From Pseudolabrys sp. (GTDB taxonomy: Bacteria; Pseudomonadota; Alphaproteobacteria; Rhizobiales; Xanthobacteraceae), in assembly GCA_030684935.1 (NCBI GenBank), contig JAUXXH010000052.1, positions 124,001 to 188,000 of the forward strand: a stretch of 64,000 bases of DNA. The letters are read 5' to 3'. The position numbers were made by a program, and so were the translations under genes. Below are positions 45,302-54,424 of this stretch, in pieces (the stretch's first letter is position 1; each line of letters starts with the position of its first letter). The notes under the pieces are model-generated. The model did not search any database and was not told the DNA's origin. It worked only from the letters and a program-made list of their open reading frames with translations.

Positions 45302-45892
45302 TCAGGCAGCGGTGAGGCCGAGGCGTTCGTCGCGGCGGCGCAGCAGCGCCACCAGCGGGATCGACAATAGCACCATCCAGGTCTTGCCGACGATCTGTCC
45401 GGACAAATACTCCAGCGAACCGAAAGCCAGCCACAAGAAGACGATCGAGTCGACGACCAGCCCGGCCATCGACGACAGGACGACGGCCGCCACCAGACGG
45501 CGGCGCGCCAGCGGCGTGTAGATCGCGAAGTCGACGAACTCAGACAGCAGGAAGGCCGTGGTCGAGGCCATCACCAGCGACGCCGGCGCAACACCGGCGG
45601 AGATCGCCGCGCCGGCCAGAATGGCGGCGATGCCGAATTCGACGCCGAGCCGCCGCTGCACCAGATCGCGCAGCACCAAGGCCACGCCGATCATCAGCAC
45701 ACCCGACGGCGCCATCAGCCCCGGCGCCACCGGGATCAGGCACGGGCTGTTCGGGCCGCAGACGGTGCCGACATTGCCGATCATCCAGTTCGCGAGGGGG
45801 ATGGTCAGGCAAAACAAAACGAGGAAAATGCCGCCTTCGATATTCTTGCGCGTCTCGAAGTTGTTGCGCGTCTCAAACTTGCCGTCAGTCAT
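45302..45892 (-). CDS. VUT family transporter (YhhQ-like queuosine precursor transporter)
   Basis: A 196-residue inner-membrane protein with about six segments. [28 protein letters not shown] and [19 protein letters not shown] match the VUT/YhhQ family, whose E. coli member imports queuosine precursors. Its first 20 residues hold a short repeat (FETRN, FETRK). It begins inside the end of queC by 8 bases. Queuosine pairing supports a precursor carrier role, now linked to de novo synthesis. The N-terminal repeat is encoded by a direct DNA repeat. Confidence 0.88.
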   Translation of the reverse strand: MTDGKFETRNNFETRKNIEGGIFLVLFCLTIPLANWMIGNVGTVCGPNSPCLIPVAPGLMAPSGVLMIGVALVLRDLVQRRLGVEFGIAAILAGAAISAGVAPASLVMASTTAFLLSEFVDFAIYTPLARRRLVAAVVLSSMAGLVVDSIVFLWLAFGSLEYLSGQIVGKTWMVLLSIPLVALLRRRDERLGLTAA

Positions 45893-46610
45893 TCGTCAGC
45901 CGTCCATCGCAGAATTTCGCAAAGCCCCGCGCCCGCAAATCGCAGGCCGGGCACGTTCCGCAGCCATAACCCCAGTCATGCCGGTGGGTGCGGTCGCCGA
46001 CGTAGCAGCTATGGGTGTCCTCGACAACGACGTCGAGAAAGGCCTCGCCGCCGAGTTCCAGCGCCATGGCGAAGGTCGCCGCCTTGTCGATCCACATCAG
46101 CGGCGTGTGCAGGACCACCCGCCGGTCCATGCCCAGGCTGAGCGCCACCTGCATGGCCTTGACGGTGTCGTCGCGGCAATCCGGGTAGCCGGAATAATCC
46201 GTCTCGCACATGCCGGCGACGATATTTGCGGCGCCGCGCCGGTAGGCCAGCGCGCCGGCAAAACAAAAGAAGATCAGGTTGCGACCGGGCACGAAGGTGT
46301 TCGGCAGGCCGCTCTCGGCCATGGCGATTTCGGTGTCGCGGGTCAGGGCCGTGTCCGAAATGGCGGCAAGCGCGTCGAGCCGCACCATGTGGTCGTCGCC
46401 GAGCCGCGCCGCCCACTCCGGCTTCAGCGCCGCCATCCGTTCGCGCAGCCGCGGGCGGACGTCGAGTTCGACCGCGTGACGCTGGCCATAGTGAAATCCG
46501 ACGGTCTCGACCCGGGCATAACGCTCCAGCGCCCACGCCAGACAGACGGTCGAGTCCTGTCCGCCGGAGAACAGCACCAGCGCGGCGTCCGGCTGCGCGC
46601 TCAGTCCCAC
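45885..46610 (-). CDS. queC: 7-cyano-7-deazaguanine (preQ0) synthase
   Basis: A 241-residue enzyme that converts 7-carboxy-7-deazaguanine to preQ0 with ATP and ammonia, feeding queuosine tRNA modification. The ATP PP-loop motif FSGGQDST is at residues 14-21, and the zinc cysteines are in [16 protein letters not shown] near the C-terminus, with another in HSCYVGD. The start is GTG 46610, ten bases into the end of the aldo/keto reductase gene, giving the normal length. Its end overlaps the VUT gene, so the two are co-translated. queD, queE and queF are not in the window. Confidence 0.94.
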   Translation of the reverse strand: MGLSAQPDAALVLFSGGQDSTVCLAWALERYARVETVGFHYGQRHAVELDVRPRLRERMAALKPEWAARLGDDHMVRLDALAAISDTALTRDTEIAMAESGLPNTFVPGRNLIFFCFAGALAYRRGAANIVAGMCETDYSGYPDCRDDTVKAMQVALSLGMDRRVVLHTPLMWIDKAATFAMALELGGEAFLDVVVEDTHSCYVGDRTHRHDWGYGCGTCPACDLRARGFAKFCDGRLTND

Positions 46611-47413
46611 TTCGGCGACCAGGTCCAGTCGACAATGCGCTCGCCGCGCGCCAGGCCCGCGATCGCCTTCATCTCCGCATCCGACAGCGCGAAATCGAAG
46701 ATCGCGATGTTCTCTTCCAGCCGCTCGCGCCTGCTGGTGCGCGGAATCACCACGATGCCCTGCTGCACCAGCCACCGCAGGCACACCTGCGGACCAGTCT
46801 TGCCGTGCGCCTTGCCGATTTTCTCCAGCAGAGCATCGTCCTTGGCGCCGCCGCGCGCGATCGGGCTATAGGCCACCACCGCCATGCCGTGACTGCGGCA
46901 GGCGGCTATCACCTTGTCCTGATCGAGATAGGGGTGACACTCGATCTGGTTGCACACCAGCGGCTCGCTCGACACTTTGGCAGCCTCGTCGAGCAGCGCC
47001 ACGGTGAAGTTCGACACGCCGATCTGCCGGGTGATGCCTTCGCGCTTCATCTTCGCCATGGCGCCGAGCGTCTCCGCCAAAGGCACCCGCGGGTTCGGCC
47101 AGTGGATCAGCAGCAGGTCGATGGCATCGAGCCGCAATTTGGCGAGGCTCGCCTTCACCGACCGCTCCAGGTCATGCGGGGCCAGCATGGTCGGCTGCAC
47201 CTTGGTGGTGACCGTCACCTCGGCGCGCCGCCCCGAGGCGTGCACGCCCTCACCGACCTCGCGCTCATTGTCGTACATCTGCGCGGTGTCGATGTGGCGA
47301 TAGCCAAGCCGGATCGCCTGCTCGACCAGCCGCGCACAGTCGCGGCCGCGCAGATCCCAGGTCCCGAGACCGATAATCGGCAGCTTGAAACCCTTGGCGT
47401 CGACGGTCTGCAT
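46601..47413 (-). CDS. Aldo/keto reductase, copy 1
   Basis: A 270-residue (beta/alpha)8 NADPH-dependent oxidoreductase. The family tetrad and signatures are seen: [22 protein letters not shown] (Asp, Tyr), VTTKV (Lys), [16 protein letters not shown] (His), [28 protein letters not shown] and [17 protein letters not shown]. It is paralogous to the gene at 47528-48352 (about the same length and motifs). The start at 47413 follows GGAG; a longer frame begins upstream in repeat DNA. It overlaps queC by 10 bases. Confidence 0.94.
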   Translation of the reverse strand: MQTVDAKGFKLPIIGLGTWDLRGRDCARLVEQAIRLGYRHIDTAQMYDNEREVGEGVHASGRRAEVTVTTKVQPTMLAPHDLERSVKASLAKLRLDAIDLLLIHWPNPRVPLAETLGAMAKMKREGITRQIGVSNFTVALLDEAAKVSSEPLVCNQIECHPYLDQDKVIAACRSHGMAVVAYSPIARGGAKDDALLEKIGKAHGKTGPQVCLRWLVQQGIVVIPRTSRRERLEENIAIFDFALSDAEMKAIAGLARGERIVDWTWSPKWD

Positions 47414-47426
47414 CAACACACTCCGC

Positions 47427-47511
47427 TCATTCCCGCGCACGCGGGAATCCAGGGTTGCAATGACAGAGCCAGCAGGCCTTGGCTCTGGATCCCCGCTTTC
47501 GCGGGGATGAG
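47427..47511. repeat. Palindromic intergenic repeat pair (REP-like, ATTCCCGCG type)
   Basis: ATTCCCGCG/CGCGGGAAT (47429-47448) and ATCCCCGC/GCGGGGAT (47489-47508) are two hairpins set in opposite direction around a 40-base core, with TCCAG and CTGGA beside them. This ...CGCGGGAATCCAG...CTGGATCCCCGC... pair is a well-known dispersed repeat of Bradyrhizobium-type genomes. It lies between the two reductase genes. Confidence 0.82.
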
Positions 47512-47527
47512 CGGGAGGCGGACGAGA

Positions 47528-48352
47528 TCAAGGCGTGTCCCACACCGGCGCATGGGGCGGGTTGACCACGCGCATGTTGGTAGCGTTGAGCGCCTTCAGT
47601 TCGGCCATCTCTGGCTCGCTGAGCTGGAAATCGAACACGTCAAGATTGGCTTTCATGTGATCGGGCGTGGCGGTGCGCGGGATGGCGGAGACGCCGCGCT
47701 GCACCAGATAGCGCAGCGACACCTGCGCCGCGCTCTTGCCGTGCGCCTTGCCGATGCGCTCCAGCGCGTCGGCACCCGGCACCTTGCCGCGCGCGATCGG
47801 GCAATAGGCCACCACGGCCATCCCGTGCTTCTTGCTCGCCGCCAGCACCTTGTCCTGGTTGATGAAGGGATGCATCTCGATCTGGTTGCAGACCAGCGGC
47901 TCGGTGGTCACCGCCCAGGCCTCGTCCAGCATTTTGGTGGTGAAATTGGCGACGCCGACATGTTTGGCCTTGCCGTCCTTCTTCGCCTTGCACAGCGACG
48001 GAATGCTGACCGAGAACGGGATGTCCTTGTTGTTCCAGTGGATCAGCAGCAGGTCGACGTAAGGCAGTTGAAGGTTATCGAGGCTCTGGTCGAGCGACTT
48101 CTGGAAGTTCTCCGGGGTCAGGTTGTTCTCGCGCACCTTGGTGGTGATGAACATGTCCTCGCGCTTGACGCCCGACTGCCGAAAACCCTCACCGTTCTCT
48201 TTCTCGTTGCCATAGAAATTGGCGGTATCGATGTGGTGGTAGCCCATTTGCAGCGCAGCCTTCACCGCCTGGACGCAGACGTCTTCCTTGAGGGTCATGG
48301 TGCCCAGACCGATGGTCGGAATTCGGCAACCGTGGGCTTCGACGTATTGCAT
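47528..48352 (-). CDS. Aldo/keto reductase, copy 2
   Basis: A 274-residue aldo/keto reductase with the catalytic Asp/Tyr in GYHHIDTANFYGNEKENGEGF, ITTKV, LLLIHWNNKDIPFS, GVANFTTKMLDEAW and NQIEMHPFINQDKV. IPRTATPDHMKANLDVF fits the cofactor region. It is a paralogue of copy 1; the shared [22 protein letters not shown] and NQIExHP segments show duplication. I place the start at 48352 because AAGGAGATTGCG precedes it; a longer frame has no such support. Confidence 0.94.
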   Translation of the reverse strand: MQYVEAHGCRIPTIGLGTMTLKEDVCVQAVKAALQMGYHHIDTANFYGNEKENGEGFRQSGVKREDMFITTKVRENNLTPENFQKSLDQSLDNLQLPYVDLLLIHWNNKDIPFSVSIPSLCKAKKDGKAKHVGVANFTTKMLDEAWAVTTEPLVCNQIEMHPFINQDKVLAASKKHGMAVVAYCPIARGKVPGADALERIGKAHGKSAAQVSLRYLVQRGVSAIPRTATPDHMKANLDVFDFQLSEPEMAELKALNATNMRVVNPPHAPVWDTP

Positions 48353-48482
48353 CGCAATCTCCTTGAGGGCGTGATTTTTGGTTGGTGAGGCGGGCGCGCG
48401 GCGGAGAATGCCCGCTCGGCGCCGCGCTGCCAACGGGGGGTACTCCCGGCCGGGTCCGGGGGCTGCCGGCAGATCGGAAAGG

Positions 48483-48770
48483 TCAGCGCCGGCTGCCGCC
48501 GAGCGCCGCAAACGCCGCTTCCGGCGCGCTGTCGATCAGCTTGAGCAAGGCGCGGGCGGGCCCGCGCGGATGCCGCTTGCCCTGCTCCCAGTTGCGCACG
48601 GTCTCAATCGGCACCTCGATCTTGTCGGCGAAAGCCGCCTGCGTCAGCCCGCAACGCGCCCGCACCTGGCGCACGAAGCTCGCCGGATCGCGGTGATTGA
48701 GGGTCTTTTCGCTGCCGTCGGGCTGGATTTCGACTATGCGCCCGTCCGCCTTCAACCGCACCCGCATCAT
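48483..48770 (-). CDS. XRE-family helix-turn-helix regulator
   Basis: A 95-residue DNA-binding protein. The N-terminal half starts MMRVRLKADGRIVEIQPDGSEKTLNHRDPASF; the HTH lies at about 42-65 in VRQVRARCGLTQAAFADKIEVPIETVRNWEQGKRHPRGPA, and the tail ARALLKLIDSAPEAAFAAL is typical of NadS/HigA-like regulators. Such proteins are often antitoxins encoded beside a RelE-like toxin, but no toxin lies next to this one. ATG at 48770 or 48767 follows GGGAG; an upstream TTG is less likely. Confidence 0.82.
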   Translation of the reverse strand: MMRVRLKADGRIVEIQPDGSEKTLNHRDPASFVRQVRARCGLTQAAFADKIEVPIETVRNWEQGKRHPRGPARALLKLIDSAPEAAFAALGGSRR

Positions 48771-48849
48771 GGCCGCGTCTCCCAAAAGTTGATGTCGGCC
48801 AATGAGCTAGCTGATTCGGGGAAGGCAAAAGTTAATGCGGGGCGGCGGC

Positions 48850-49233
48850 CTAGCGAATAAGGCGGACTTCGACGTCAAGGCCGAGCGACCGCCACGAGCG
48901 GTCAGCGGTCAGAACAGGCAGCCGCTCGCGCTCGGCCAGGGCGAGGCAGGCGCGATCGGCCAGCGAAAGACCAAACCTCTTTGTGAGTGGCCGAAGTTCG
49001 CCGGCCCGGCGTGCCAAACGCGCGTCATGGGCGATGAGCGTCAGACCCATTGTGGCGAGCTTGCGCAGCATAGCGTCTATGGATTCGTTGCGGTCGAGAC
49101 ACTTGCTGATCACCTCGGAGTAGTTGACCGACGACAACAGCGCCCCGGGCAAGGCCGTCCGCACCGGCTCGGCGCCGGGCTCGTTGAAATAAACGGCGAG
49201 CACCGCCGAGGCGTCCAGCACCGCGGCCGTCAC
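48850..49233 (-). CDS. PIN-domain (VapC-type) ribonuclease toxin
   Basis: A 127-residue PIN-domain protein. The acidic metal-binding quartet is visible at D7 (AAVLDASA), E40 (VNYSEVIS), D93 (GLSLADRACLALA) and D111 (VLTADRSW). Such toxins cut RNA, often tRNA, when freed from the partner. Its start overlaps the AbrB-like antitoxin stop by four bases. The operon is probably autoregulated through the palindrome at 49693-49717. Confidence 0.92.
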   Translation of the reverse strand: MTAAVLDASAVLAVYFNEPGAEPVRTALPGALLSSVNYSEVISKCLDRNESIDAMLRKLATMGLTLIAHDARLARRAGELRPLTKRFGLSLADRACLALAERERLPVLTADRSWRSLGLDVEVRLIR

Positions 49234-49664
49234 CGCCGTCGCTTCTTGTGCCCGCGCAGTTCCTGCAGCGTTTCCTCATCTTCCTTGACCGCTTCCGCGC
49301 GGCGCTCGGCGATCAGTTCGTCGGAGGGATAAACGCCTGTGGCCGCCGTCGAGGACGCCTCCACTTGAAGCTTGCGCAGCCCGTGCCGATGGCTGTGCAT
49401 CCGCACCTCGCCATCCTTCAGCCAGGCGGTGATGACGTCGCCCTCCTCCAGCTCCATCGCCTCGCGCATCTCGGCTGGCAATAGAGCCCGGCCTTTCGGA
49501 CCCAGCACGAGGAAATACCGCGTGGTGCCATCGGGCAGCGTTTCAGGCGGCGGCAGCTTGCGTTTGCCTTTCGCCGCTTCCGCCGCGTCGCTGCCGCTGG
49601 AGCGCGGAACGCCGTAAGGCGTCTTCGGTTCGGCAAAGCCCTTGGGTTTTGTTGTGCGCGCCAT
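49230..49664 (-). CDS. AbrB/MazE/SpoVT-type antitoxin of the PIN toxin
   Basis: A 144-residue protein. Residues about 48-92 form the swapped-hairpin AbrB-like DNA-binding domain (TRYFLVLGPKGRALLPAEMREAMELEEGDVITAW). The N-terminal Lys/Pro/Ala-rich region (1-45) and a C-terminal helical stretch (ERRAEAVKEDEETLQELRG) are longer than in usual VapB-type antitoxins. The start at 49664 is preceded by an operator palindrome. It should repress its own operon and block the PIN toxin encoded downstream. The pair resembles rhizobial AbrB-PIN modules. Confidence 0.88.
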   Translation of the reverse strand: MARTTKPKGFAEPKTPYGVPRSSGSDAAEAAKGKRKLPPPETLPDGTTRYFLVLGPKGRALLPAEMREAMELEEGDVITAWLKDGEVRMHSHRHGLRKLQVEASSTAATGVYPSDELIAERRAEAVKEDEETLQELRGHKKRRR

Positions 49665-49692
49665 GAGCAGATTTTAGCGTCGGGAGGGGGTA

Positions 49693-49717
49693 GTGTCACT
49701 ATCCAAAATAGTGACAC
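49693..49717. promoter_or_regulatory. Perfect operator palindrome of the AbrB/PIN operon
   Basis: GTGTCACTAT and ATAGTGACAC are exact 10-base complements around CCAAA. The palindrome lies 29-53 bases upstream of the antitoxin start, right for binding by the AbrB-like protein near the promoter. On its other side lies the convergent-free gap before the ivd gene end. Confidence 0.85.
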
Positions 49718-49725
49718 GCTGCGGT

Positions 49726-50898
49726 TCACCGCGTCTTCTCGAATATCTCCCGGCCGATCAGCATCCGCCTGATCTCCGAAGTCCCTGCCCCGATCTCGTA
49801 GAGTTTGGCGTCGCGCAGCAGGCGGCCGGTCGGGAAATCGTTGATGTAGCCATTGCCCCCGAGGCACTGGATCGCCTCCAGCGCCATCCAGGTGGCCCGC
49901 TCGGCGGCGTAGAGAATGGCGCCGGCGGCGTCCTCGCGCGTGGTGCGGCCCTCGTCGCAGGCGCGCGCCACCGCGTAGACGTAGGATTTGGCCGCGTTCA
50001 TGGTCACGTACATGTCGGCGATCTTGGCCTGCACCAGCTGAAATCGCCCGATGGCCTGGCCGAACTGCTGGCGCTGATGCACGTAGGGCACCACCACATC
50101 CATGCAGGCCTGCATGATGCCGAGCGGCCCGGCGGCCAGCACCACCCGCTCATAGTCGAGGCCGGACATCAGCACGTTGACGCCATTGCCGACGGCGCCG
50201 AGCACGTTCTCCTCCGGCACTTCGCAGTCGGTGAACACCAGTTCGCTGGTGTCGGAACCGCGCATGCCAAGCTTGTCGAGCTTCTGCGCCGGCGCAAAGC
50301 CCTTCATCCCCTTCTCGACGATGAAGGCAGTTATCCCGCGCGCGCCGGCGGTGCGGTCGGTCTTGGCATAGACCACCAGCGCATCGGCGACCGGCCCGTT
50401 GGTGATCCACATCTTGGTGCCGTTGAGAACATAGCGGTCACCCTTCTTGTCGGCGCGGGTGCGCATCGACACGACATCGGACCCGGCGCCCGGCTCCGAC
50501 ATCGCCAGCGCGCCAACATGCTCGCCGGAAATCAGTTTCGGCAAATGCCTTTGCTTCTGTTCGGCGCTGCCATTGCGGTTGATCTGGTTGATGCAGAGAT
50601 TGGAGTGCGCTCCATAGGACAGGCCGACCGAGGCGCTGGCGCGCGACACTTCCTCCATCGCCACGCAATGCGCGAGATAGCCGAGGCCCGAACCGCCCAG
50701 CTCCTCGGGGACGGTGATGCCGTGCAGGCCGAGCGCGCCCATGGCCGGCCACAGGTCGCGGGGAAATTCATTGCTGCTGTCGATCTCGGCAGCGCGCGGG
50801 GCGATGCGGTCCTGGGCAAAGCCGCCGGCCGTCGCGCGGATCATGTCGACGTCGGCGCCAAGGCCGAAGTCGAAGCCGGCCCATGCATTGGGGATCAT
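49726..50898 (-). CDS. ivd: Isovaleryl-CoA dehydrogenase
   Basis: A 390-residue acyl-CoA dehydrogenase that oxidises isovaleryl-CoA to 3-methylcrotonyl-CoA, an early step of leucine breakdown. Signatures are [35 protein letters not shown], and [18 protein letters not shown]. The Glu at 250 lies at the position of the catalytic base (E254) of human isovaleryl-CoA dehydrogenase, in the helix that is moved in other acyl-CoA dehydrogenases; this makes the assignment specific. [10 protein letters not shown] and [14 protein letters not shown] close the chain. Methylcrotonyl-CoA carboxylase, the next step, is encoded elsewhere in this window. Confidence 0.95.
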   Translation of the reverse strand: MIPNAWAGFDFGLGADVDMIRATAGGFAQDRIAPRAAEIDSSNEFPRDLWPAMGALGLHGITVPEELGGSGLGYLAHCVAMEEVSRASASVGLSYGAHSNLCINQINRNGSAEQKQRHLPKLISGEHVGALAMSEPGAGSDVVSMRTRADKKGDRYVLNGTKMWITNGPVADALVVYAKTDRTAGARGITAFIVEKGMKGFAPAQKLDKLGMRGSDTSELVFTDCEVPEENVLGAVGNGVNVLMSGLDYERVVLAAGPLGIMQACMDVVVPYVHQRQQFGQAIGRFQLVQAKIADMYVTMNAAKSYVYAVARACDEGRTTREDAAGAILYAAERATWMALEAIQCLGGNGYINDFPTGRLLRDAKLYEIGAGTSEIRRMLIGREIFEKTR

Positions 50899-50939
50899 CG
50901 CGTCCTCCCGGGATCGGCGACGACCTTACCGCCTTCGCC

Positions 50940-52844
50940 TCACGCTGTCAGGGCTTCCGGCGTGCGGCCCTGCCTGGCCTGCGCCAGCAGCCGGTCGATG
51001 GCCCGGGCCGGCGCCGGCTTGGCGAACAGATAGCCCTGCATCTCGTCGCAGCCGGCCAGCCGCAGCAAGACCCGCTGCTGTTCTGTCTCGACGCCCTCGA
51101 CCAGCACCGACAGGCCGAGCGCGCGGCCCAGCGCCACGATGGCCTGGATAATGACGCCGCCATTGGCGGACGTGCCCAGCCCGGCCACGAAACTGCGGTC
51201 GATCTTGAGCTTGTCGAGCGGGAAACGCTGCAGATAGCCGAGGTTCGAGTAGCCCGAGCCGAAGTCGTCGAGGGCGACACTGACGCCCAAGGCATGCAGA
51301 TCGTCGATGCGCTGGACCATTTCTTCCGGGTTGTCGATGAGAACACCCTCGGTGATTTCCAGCACCAGCCGTTCCGGCGCGACGCCGCTTTCGCGCAGCG
51401 CCGCGCGAACCAGATCGACGATGCTGGCATCTCGCACCTGAAGCGGCGAAAGGTTCACCGCGACGTAGAGATCGGGCCAGCGCTTGGCCTCCATCAGCGC
51501 GCGGCGCAAAACGAAAGCGCCCAGCACCTCCATGAAGCCCATCTGCTCGGCCACCGGAATGAAAACGGCCGGACCGATCGGGCCCCGCACCGGGTGGGTC
51601 CAGCGCAGCAAGGCCTCAACGCCGACCATCTTTCCACCATTGGCGGCCACGATCGGCTGATAATGCAGTTCCAGTTCGTTGGCCTCAAGCGCGCGCGGCA
51701 ACTCCCGGGTGATGAATTTGTGGTCGGCCGACGCCACGTCGAACGACATGTCGAAGCCGACGATCGCGCCCGGCCCTTTTTCGGCGGCTGCGCGCAGCGC
51801 CAGTTCGGCCCGGCGGGTCAGTTCCCCGCGGGTGGTGGCATGGCGCGGCGTCTGGGCAAAACCGGCATGGGCGCTGACCCGCACCGCGGTTCCGGTCAAG
51901 TCGGGACGCGTCATCGCGTCGAGCGCGGCACGGATCGCCGGCTCGACCTCGTCGGCGCCGGTGATCGCCACGGCGAATTTGTCGCTGCCAATGCGGCCAA
52001 CCGTTGCCGACGGCGGCAACGCTTGCTGAAGCGCATTGGCAACGGCAGCGACGAGTTCGTCGTTCCCGCACTGGGCATCGACATCGGCCAGGCCGTCGAC
52101 TTCGATCAGCACAAAGCTGGTGATCTCGGGGCCGGCACGTTCGGCCAGAGCGAGGTCGAGCAATTCCAGCATCTTGGCATGGTTGGGCAAGCCGGTGAGC
52201 TTGTCGCTGTCGGCGGCGCGTTGCGCCTGCGCCTCGCTCGCCGCCAGGTCGCGCTGCGCGCGCCTGAGCATGCCGAGAGCAACCCCGGCAAAGATCACCA
52301 GGACGATCGCAATGCCGGCAATCAGCGGCATCAGCCGGTTCATCGTCTCGGTCATCGGATGGACGCGGTCCCAGGTGAAGAATCCGGCGATACGGCCCTG
52401 CGCGTCGATCGCCGGCTGCATCTCGCGCTGGCTGGAGGCAGGATTGGTTTCGAACTTGAGGTCCTTCAGGCCGGCATTCTGCTCGGCCATGCGCACGAAG
52501 CCCGGGTCGATCGATCCGGAGCGGCCGAACAGGCCGCGGAATTCGGCCATGGCGTTGCGCAGCGAGGCGCGCTGCTCGGTCCAAAGCTTCTCGTCGCTGC
52601 GGCGCGCCATCTCATAGCCGACCGCGGCGGTAATCATGGTGGCGCCGACGGCGACGATCGCCAGCACAGCGATCCATTGCGACGCGGACAGCACGCGCCG
52701 CGCCCTCGCCCGGGTCACATCAGCAAGTCCGGCCCCCGCCGCCTGCTTATCGGTCTCGCCGTCCACCGCATCACCCCGGGGCGCACCCCATTGCGCCTGC
52801 CTATAGGGATACGGATTCAGCCTTAATAGGCGGTCAGGAAACAC
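50940..52844 (-). CDS. GGDEF-EAL protein with degenerate GGDEF, likely c-di-GMP phosphodiesterase
   Basis: A 634-residue membrane protein. Two membrane segments (about 57-77 and 171-192) enclose a periplasmic sensing region. A GGDEF domain (about 205-360) follows, but its signature reads GSDKF (286-290), so synthesis of c-di-GMP is unlikely. The EAL domain (about 375-620) keeps EALLRW (410-412 EAL) and DDFGSGYSNL, and LEITEGVL with the catalytic Glu, so it should hydrolyse c-di-GMP. The start at GTG 52844 is uncertain; a later start would remove up to 30 residues. It lies downstream of mgtE on the same strand. Confidence 0.88.
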   Translation of the reverse strand: MFPDRLLRLNPYPYRQAQWGAPRGDAVDGETDKQAAGAGLADVTRARARRVLSASQWIAVLAIVAVGATMITAAVGYEMARRSDEKLWTEQRASLRNAMAEFRGLFGRSGSIDPGFVRMAEQNAGLKDLKFETNPASSQREMQPAIDAQGRIAGFFTWDRVHPMTETMNRLMPLIAGIAIVLVIFAGVALGMLRRAQRDLAASEAQAQRAADSDKLTGLPNHAKMLELLDLALAERAGPEITSFVLIEVDGLADVDAQCGNDELVAAVANALQQALPPSATVGRIGSDKFAVAITGADEVEPAIRAALDAMTRPDLTGTAVRVSAHAGFAQTPRHATTRGELTRRAELALRAAAEKGPGAIVGFDMSFDVASADHKFITRELPRALEANELELHYQPIVAANGGKMVGVEALLRWTHPVRGPIGPAVFIPVAEQMGFMEVLGAFVLRRALMEAKRWPDLYVAVNLSPLQVRDASIVDLVRAALRESGVAPERLVLEITEGVLIDNPEEMVQRIDDLHALGVSVALDDFGSGYSNLGYLQRFPLDKLKIDRSFVAGLGTSANGGVIIQAIVALGRALGLSVLVEGVETEQQRVLLRLAGCDEMQGYLFAKPAPARAIDRLLAQARQGRTPEALTA

Positions 52845-52875
52845 GGTGAACGAAGCGTAACTGCGCTGTTGTCCG

Positions 52876-54267
52876 CTACCGGAGGCCGAACCAGAACGAC
52901 GCGATGGTCAGGAACGAGAAGAAGCCCAGCACATCGGTGATCATGATCACGAACGGACTCGACGCCACCGCCGGGTCGACCTTAAGCCGGTGCATGGCCA
53001 GCGGGACCAGGATGCCGCCCAGTGCGCCGGCCACCAGGTTGCACATCATGGCCAGGCCGATCACCACGCCGAGACCAGGCACCTCGAACCAAACATAGGC
53101 AGCCACGCCGGTGATGACGGCGAAGGCCAGACCGTTGAGCAGGCCGACCATCAACTCGCGCCGGATCACCCGCCAGGCATTGCCGGCGTTGAGTTCGCGG
53201 GTGGCCAGCGCGCGTACCGCGACCGTCATGGTCTGGATCGCGGCATTGCCGCCCTGGTTCGCGACCACCGGCGCTAGCACCGCCAGCGCCACCATCTTCT
53301 GCAACTGGCCTTCGAACATGCCAAGCACGTTGGCGGCGACGAAAGCGGCACCGAGATTGAGCAGCAGCCAGTTGAAGCGGCCGCGCACGATGGTCAGCAC
53401 CGTATCGGACAGCTCTTCGTCGCTGATAACGCCGCCGAGCGCCTTGATGTCCTCTTCGGCTTCTTCCTCGATCACGTCGGCGACGTCGTCGAAGGTGATG
53501 ACGCCGACCAGCCGTTCACTGCCGTCGACCACCGGTGCGCCGACCCAGTTGTAGCGCTGGAACTGCCGCGCCACCTCTTCCTGGTCCTGGTCGGCGCGCA
53601 CCCGCGGCCGGTCCTCTTCCATCAGGTCTGCAACCGGCACCGGCCGCTTGGAGCGCAGCAGCCGGTCGAGCGACACCATGCCGAGCAGCTTGCCGGCCGC
53701 GTCGACCACAAACAATTCATAGAACCGCTCCGGCAGATCCTCGGTCTCGCGCATGTAGTCTATCGCCTGGCCGACGTTCCAGTCGGGCGGCACGGCGATG
53801 AACTCGGTCTGCATCCGCCGGCCGGCCGACTCGGCCGGGTAATCGAGACTGCGGGACAGCGCCAGCCGCTCGATGGTCGGCAATTGGTTGAGGATCTCGG
53901 CGCGGTCCTCGGCGGTCATGTCGGCCAGAACGGCAACCGCGTCGTCGGTATCGAGGTCGCGCACCCCGTCCGCCACCGTGCGCGGCTCGAGTTCCTCCAG
54001 GATCTCGCCGCGCACCGTGTGATCCATTTCGGTGAGCGCGGTGAAATCGAAATCGATGCCGAGCAGTTCGATCAGGCGCGGCCGCAGCGGCGGTTCCAGC
54101 GCCTCCACCAGGTCGCCCAGATCGGCCTCGTGCAGATCGGCGACCTGTTCGCGCAGGGCGGCAACGTCAACGGCCTCGATCGCCCGCTCGACCTGATCGA
54201 CGAATTCGGCGCGAATCGCGCCATCGTCGTCACGCAGCGGCAAGGTGCTGTTTTGGGATTCGGCCAT
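52876..54267 (-). CDS. mgtE: Magnesium transporter MgtE
   Basis: A 463-residue inner-membrane Mg2+ channel. It has the N domain (about 1-135, DLGDLVEALEPPLRPRLIELLG), two CBS domains (about 140-265, FELFVVDAAGKLLGMVSLDRLL and VGAPVVDGSERLVGVITFDDVADVI) that gate by Mg2+ level, and five membrane segments at the C-terminus, including VVANQGGNAAIQTMTVAVRALA and NLVAGALGGILVPLAM. Length is normal. It imports Mg2+ when cytoplasmic level is low. Confidence 0.96.
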   Translation of the reverse strand: MAESQNSTLPLRDDDGAIRAEFVDQVERAIEAVDVAALREQVADLHEADLGDLVEALEPPLRPRLIELLGIDFDFTALTEMDHTVRGEILEELEPRTVADGVRDLDTDDAVAVLADMTAEDRAEILNQLPTIERLALSRSLDYPAESAGRRMQTEFIAVPPDWNVGQAIDYMRETEDLPERFYELFVVDAAGKLLGMVSLDRLLRSKRPVPVADLMEEDRPRVRADQDQEEVARQFQRYNWVGAPVVDGSERLVGVITFDDVADVIEEEAEEDIKALGGVISDEELSDTVLTIVRGRFNWLLLNLGAAFVAANVLGMFEGQLQKMVALAVLAPVVANQGGNAAIQTMTVAVRALATRELNAGNAWRVIRRELMVGLLNGLAFAVITGVAAYVWFEVPGLGVVIGLAMMCNLVAGALGGILVPLAMHRLKVDPAVASSPFVIMITDVLGFFSFLTIASFWFGLR

Positions 54268-54424
54268 GCCGGACCTCGGCGTCGGATTGTCGGGACAGGA
54301 ATGGTCCGCTTGTACGCCGCGCGGCCGCGGCAGCGCAAACGATTAACGCGTAAACCTTGTCACACATGCGCACTTGCCGGCGCGGGGGGCTTGCTATCAA
54401 TTGCACCCACCTTCAGAGGCAAGC

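Noticed and set aside
47427-47511. Hairpin pair as a CRISPR array
   Set aside because: Only one inverted pair, no direct repeats with regular spacers and no cas genes; it is a REP-like element.
46226-48388. A 720-codon open frame on the plus strand across queC and both aldo/keto reductases
   Set aside because: It is antisense to three confident genes and its translation contains the typical reading of an intergenic repeat. It has no family features.
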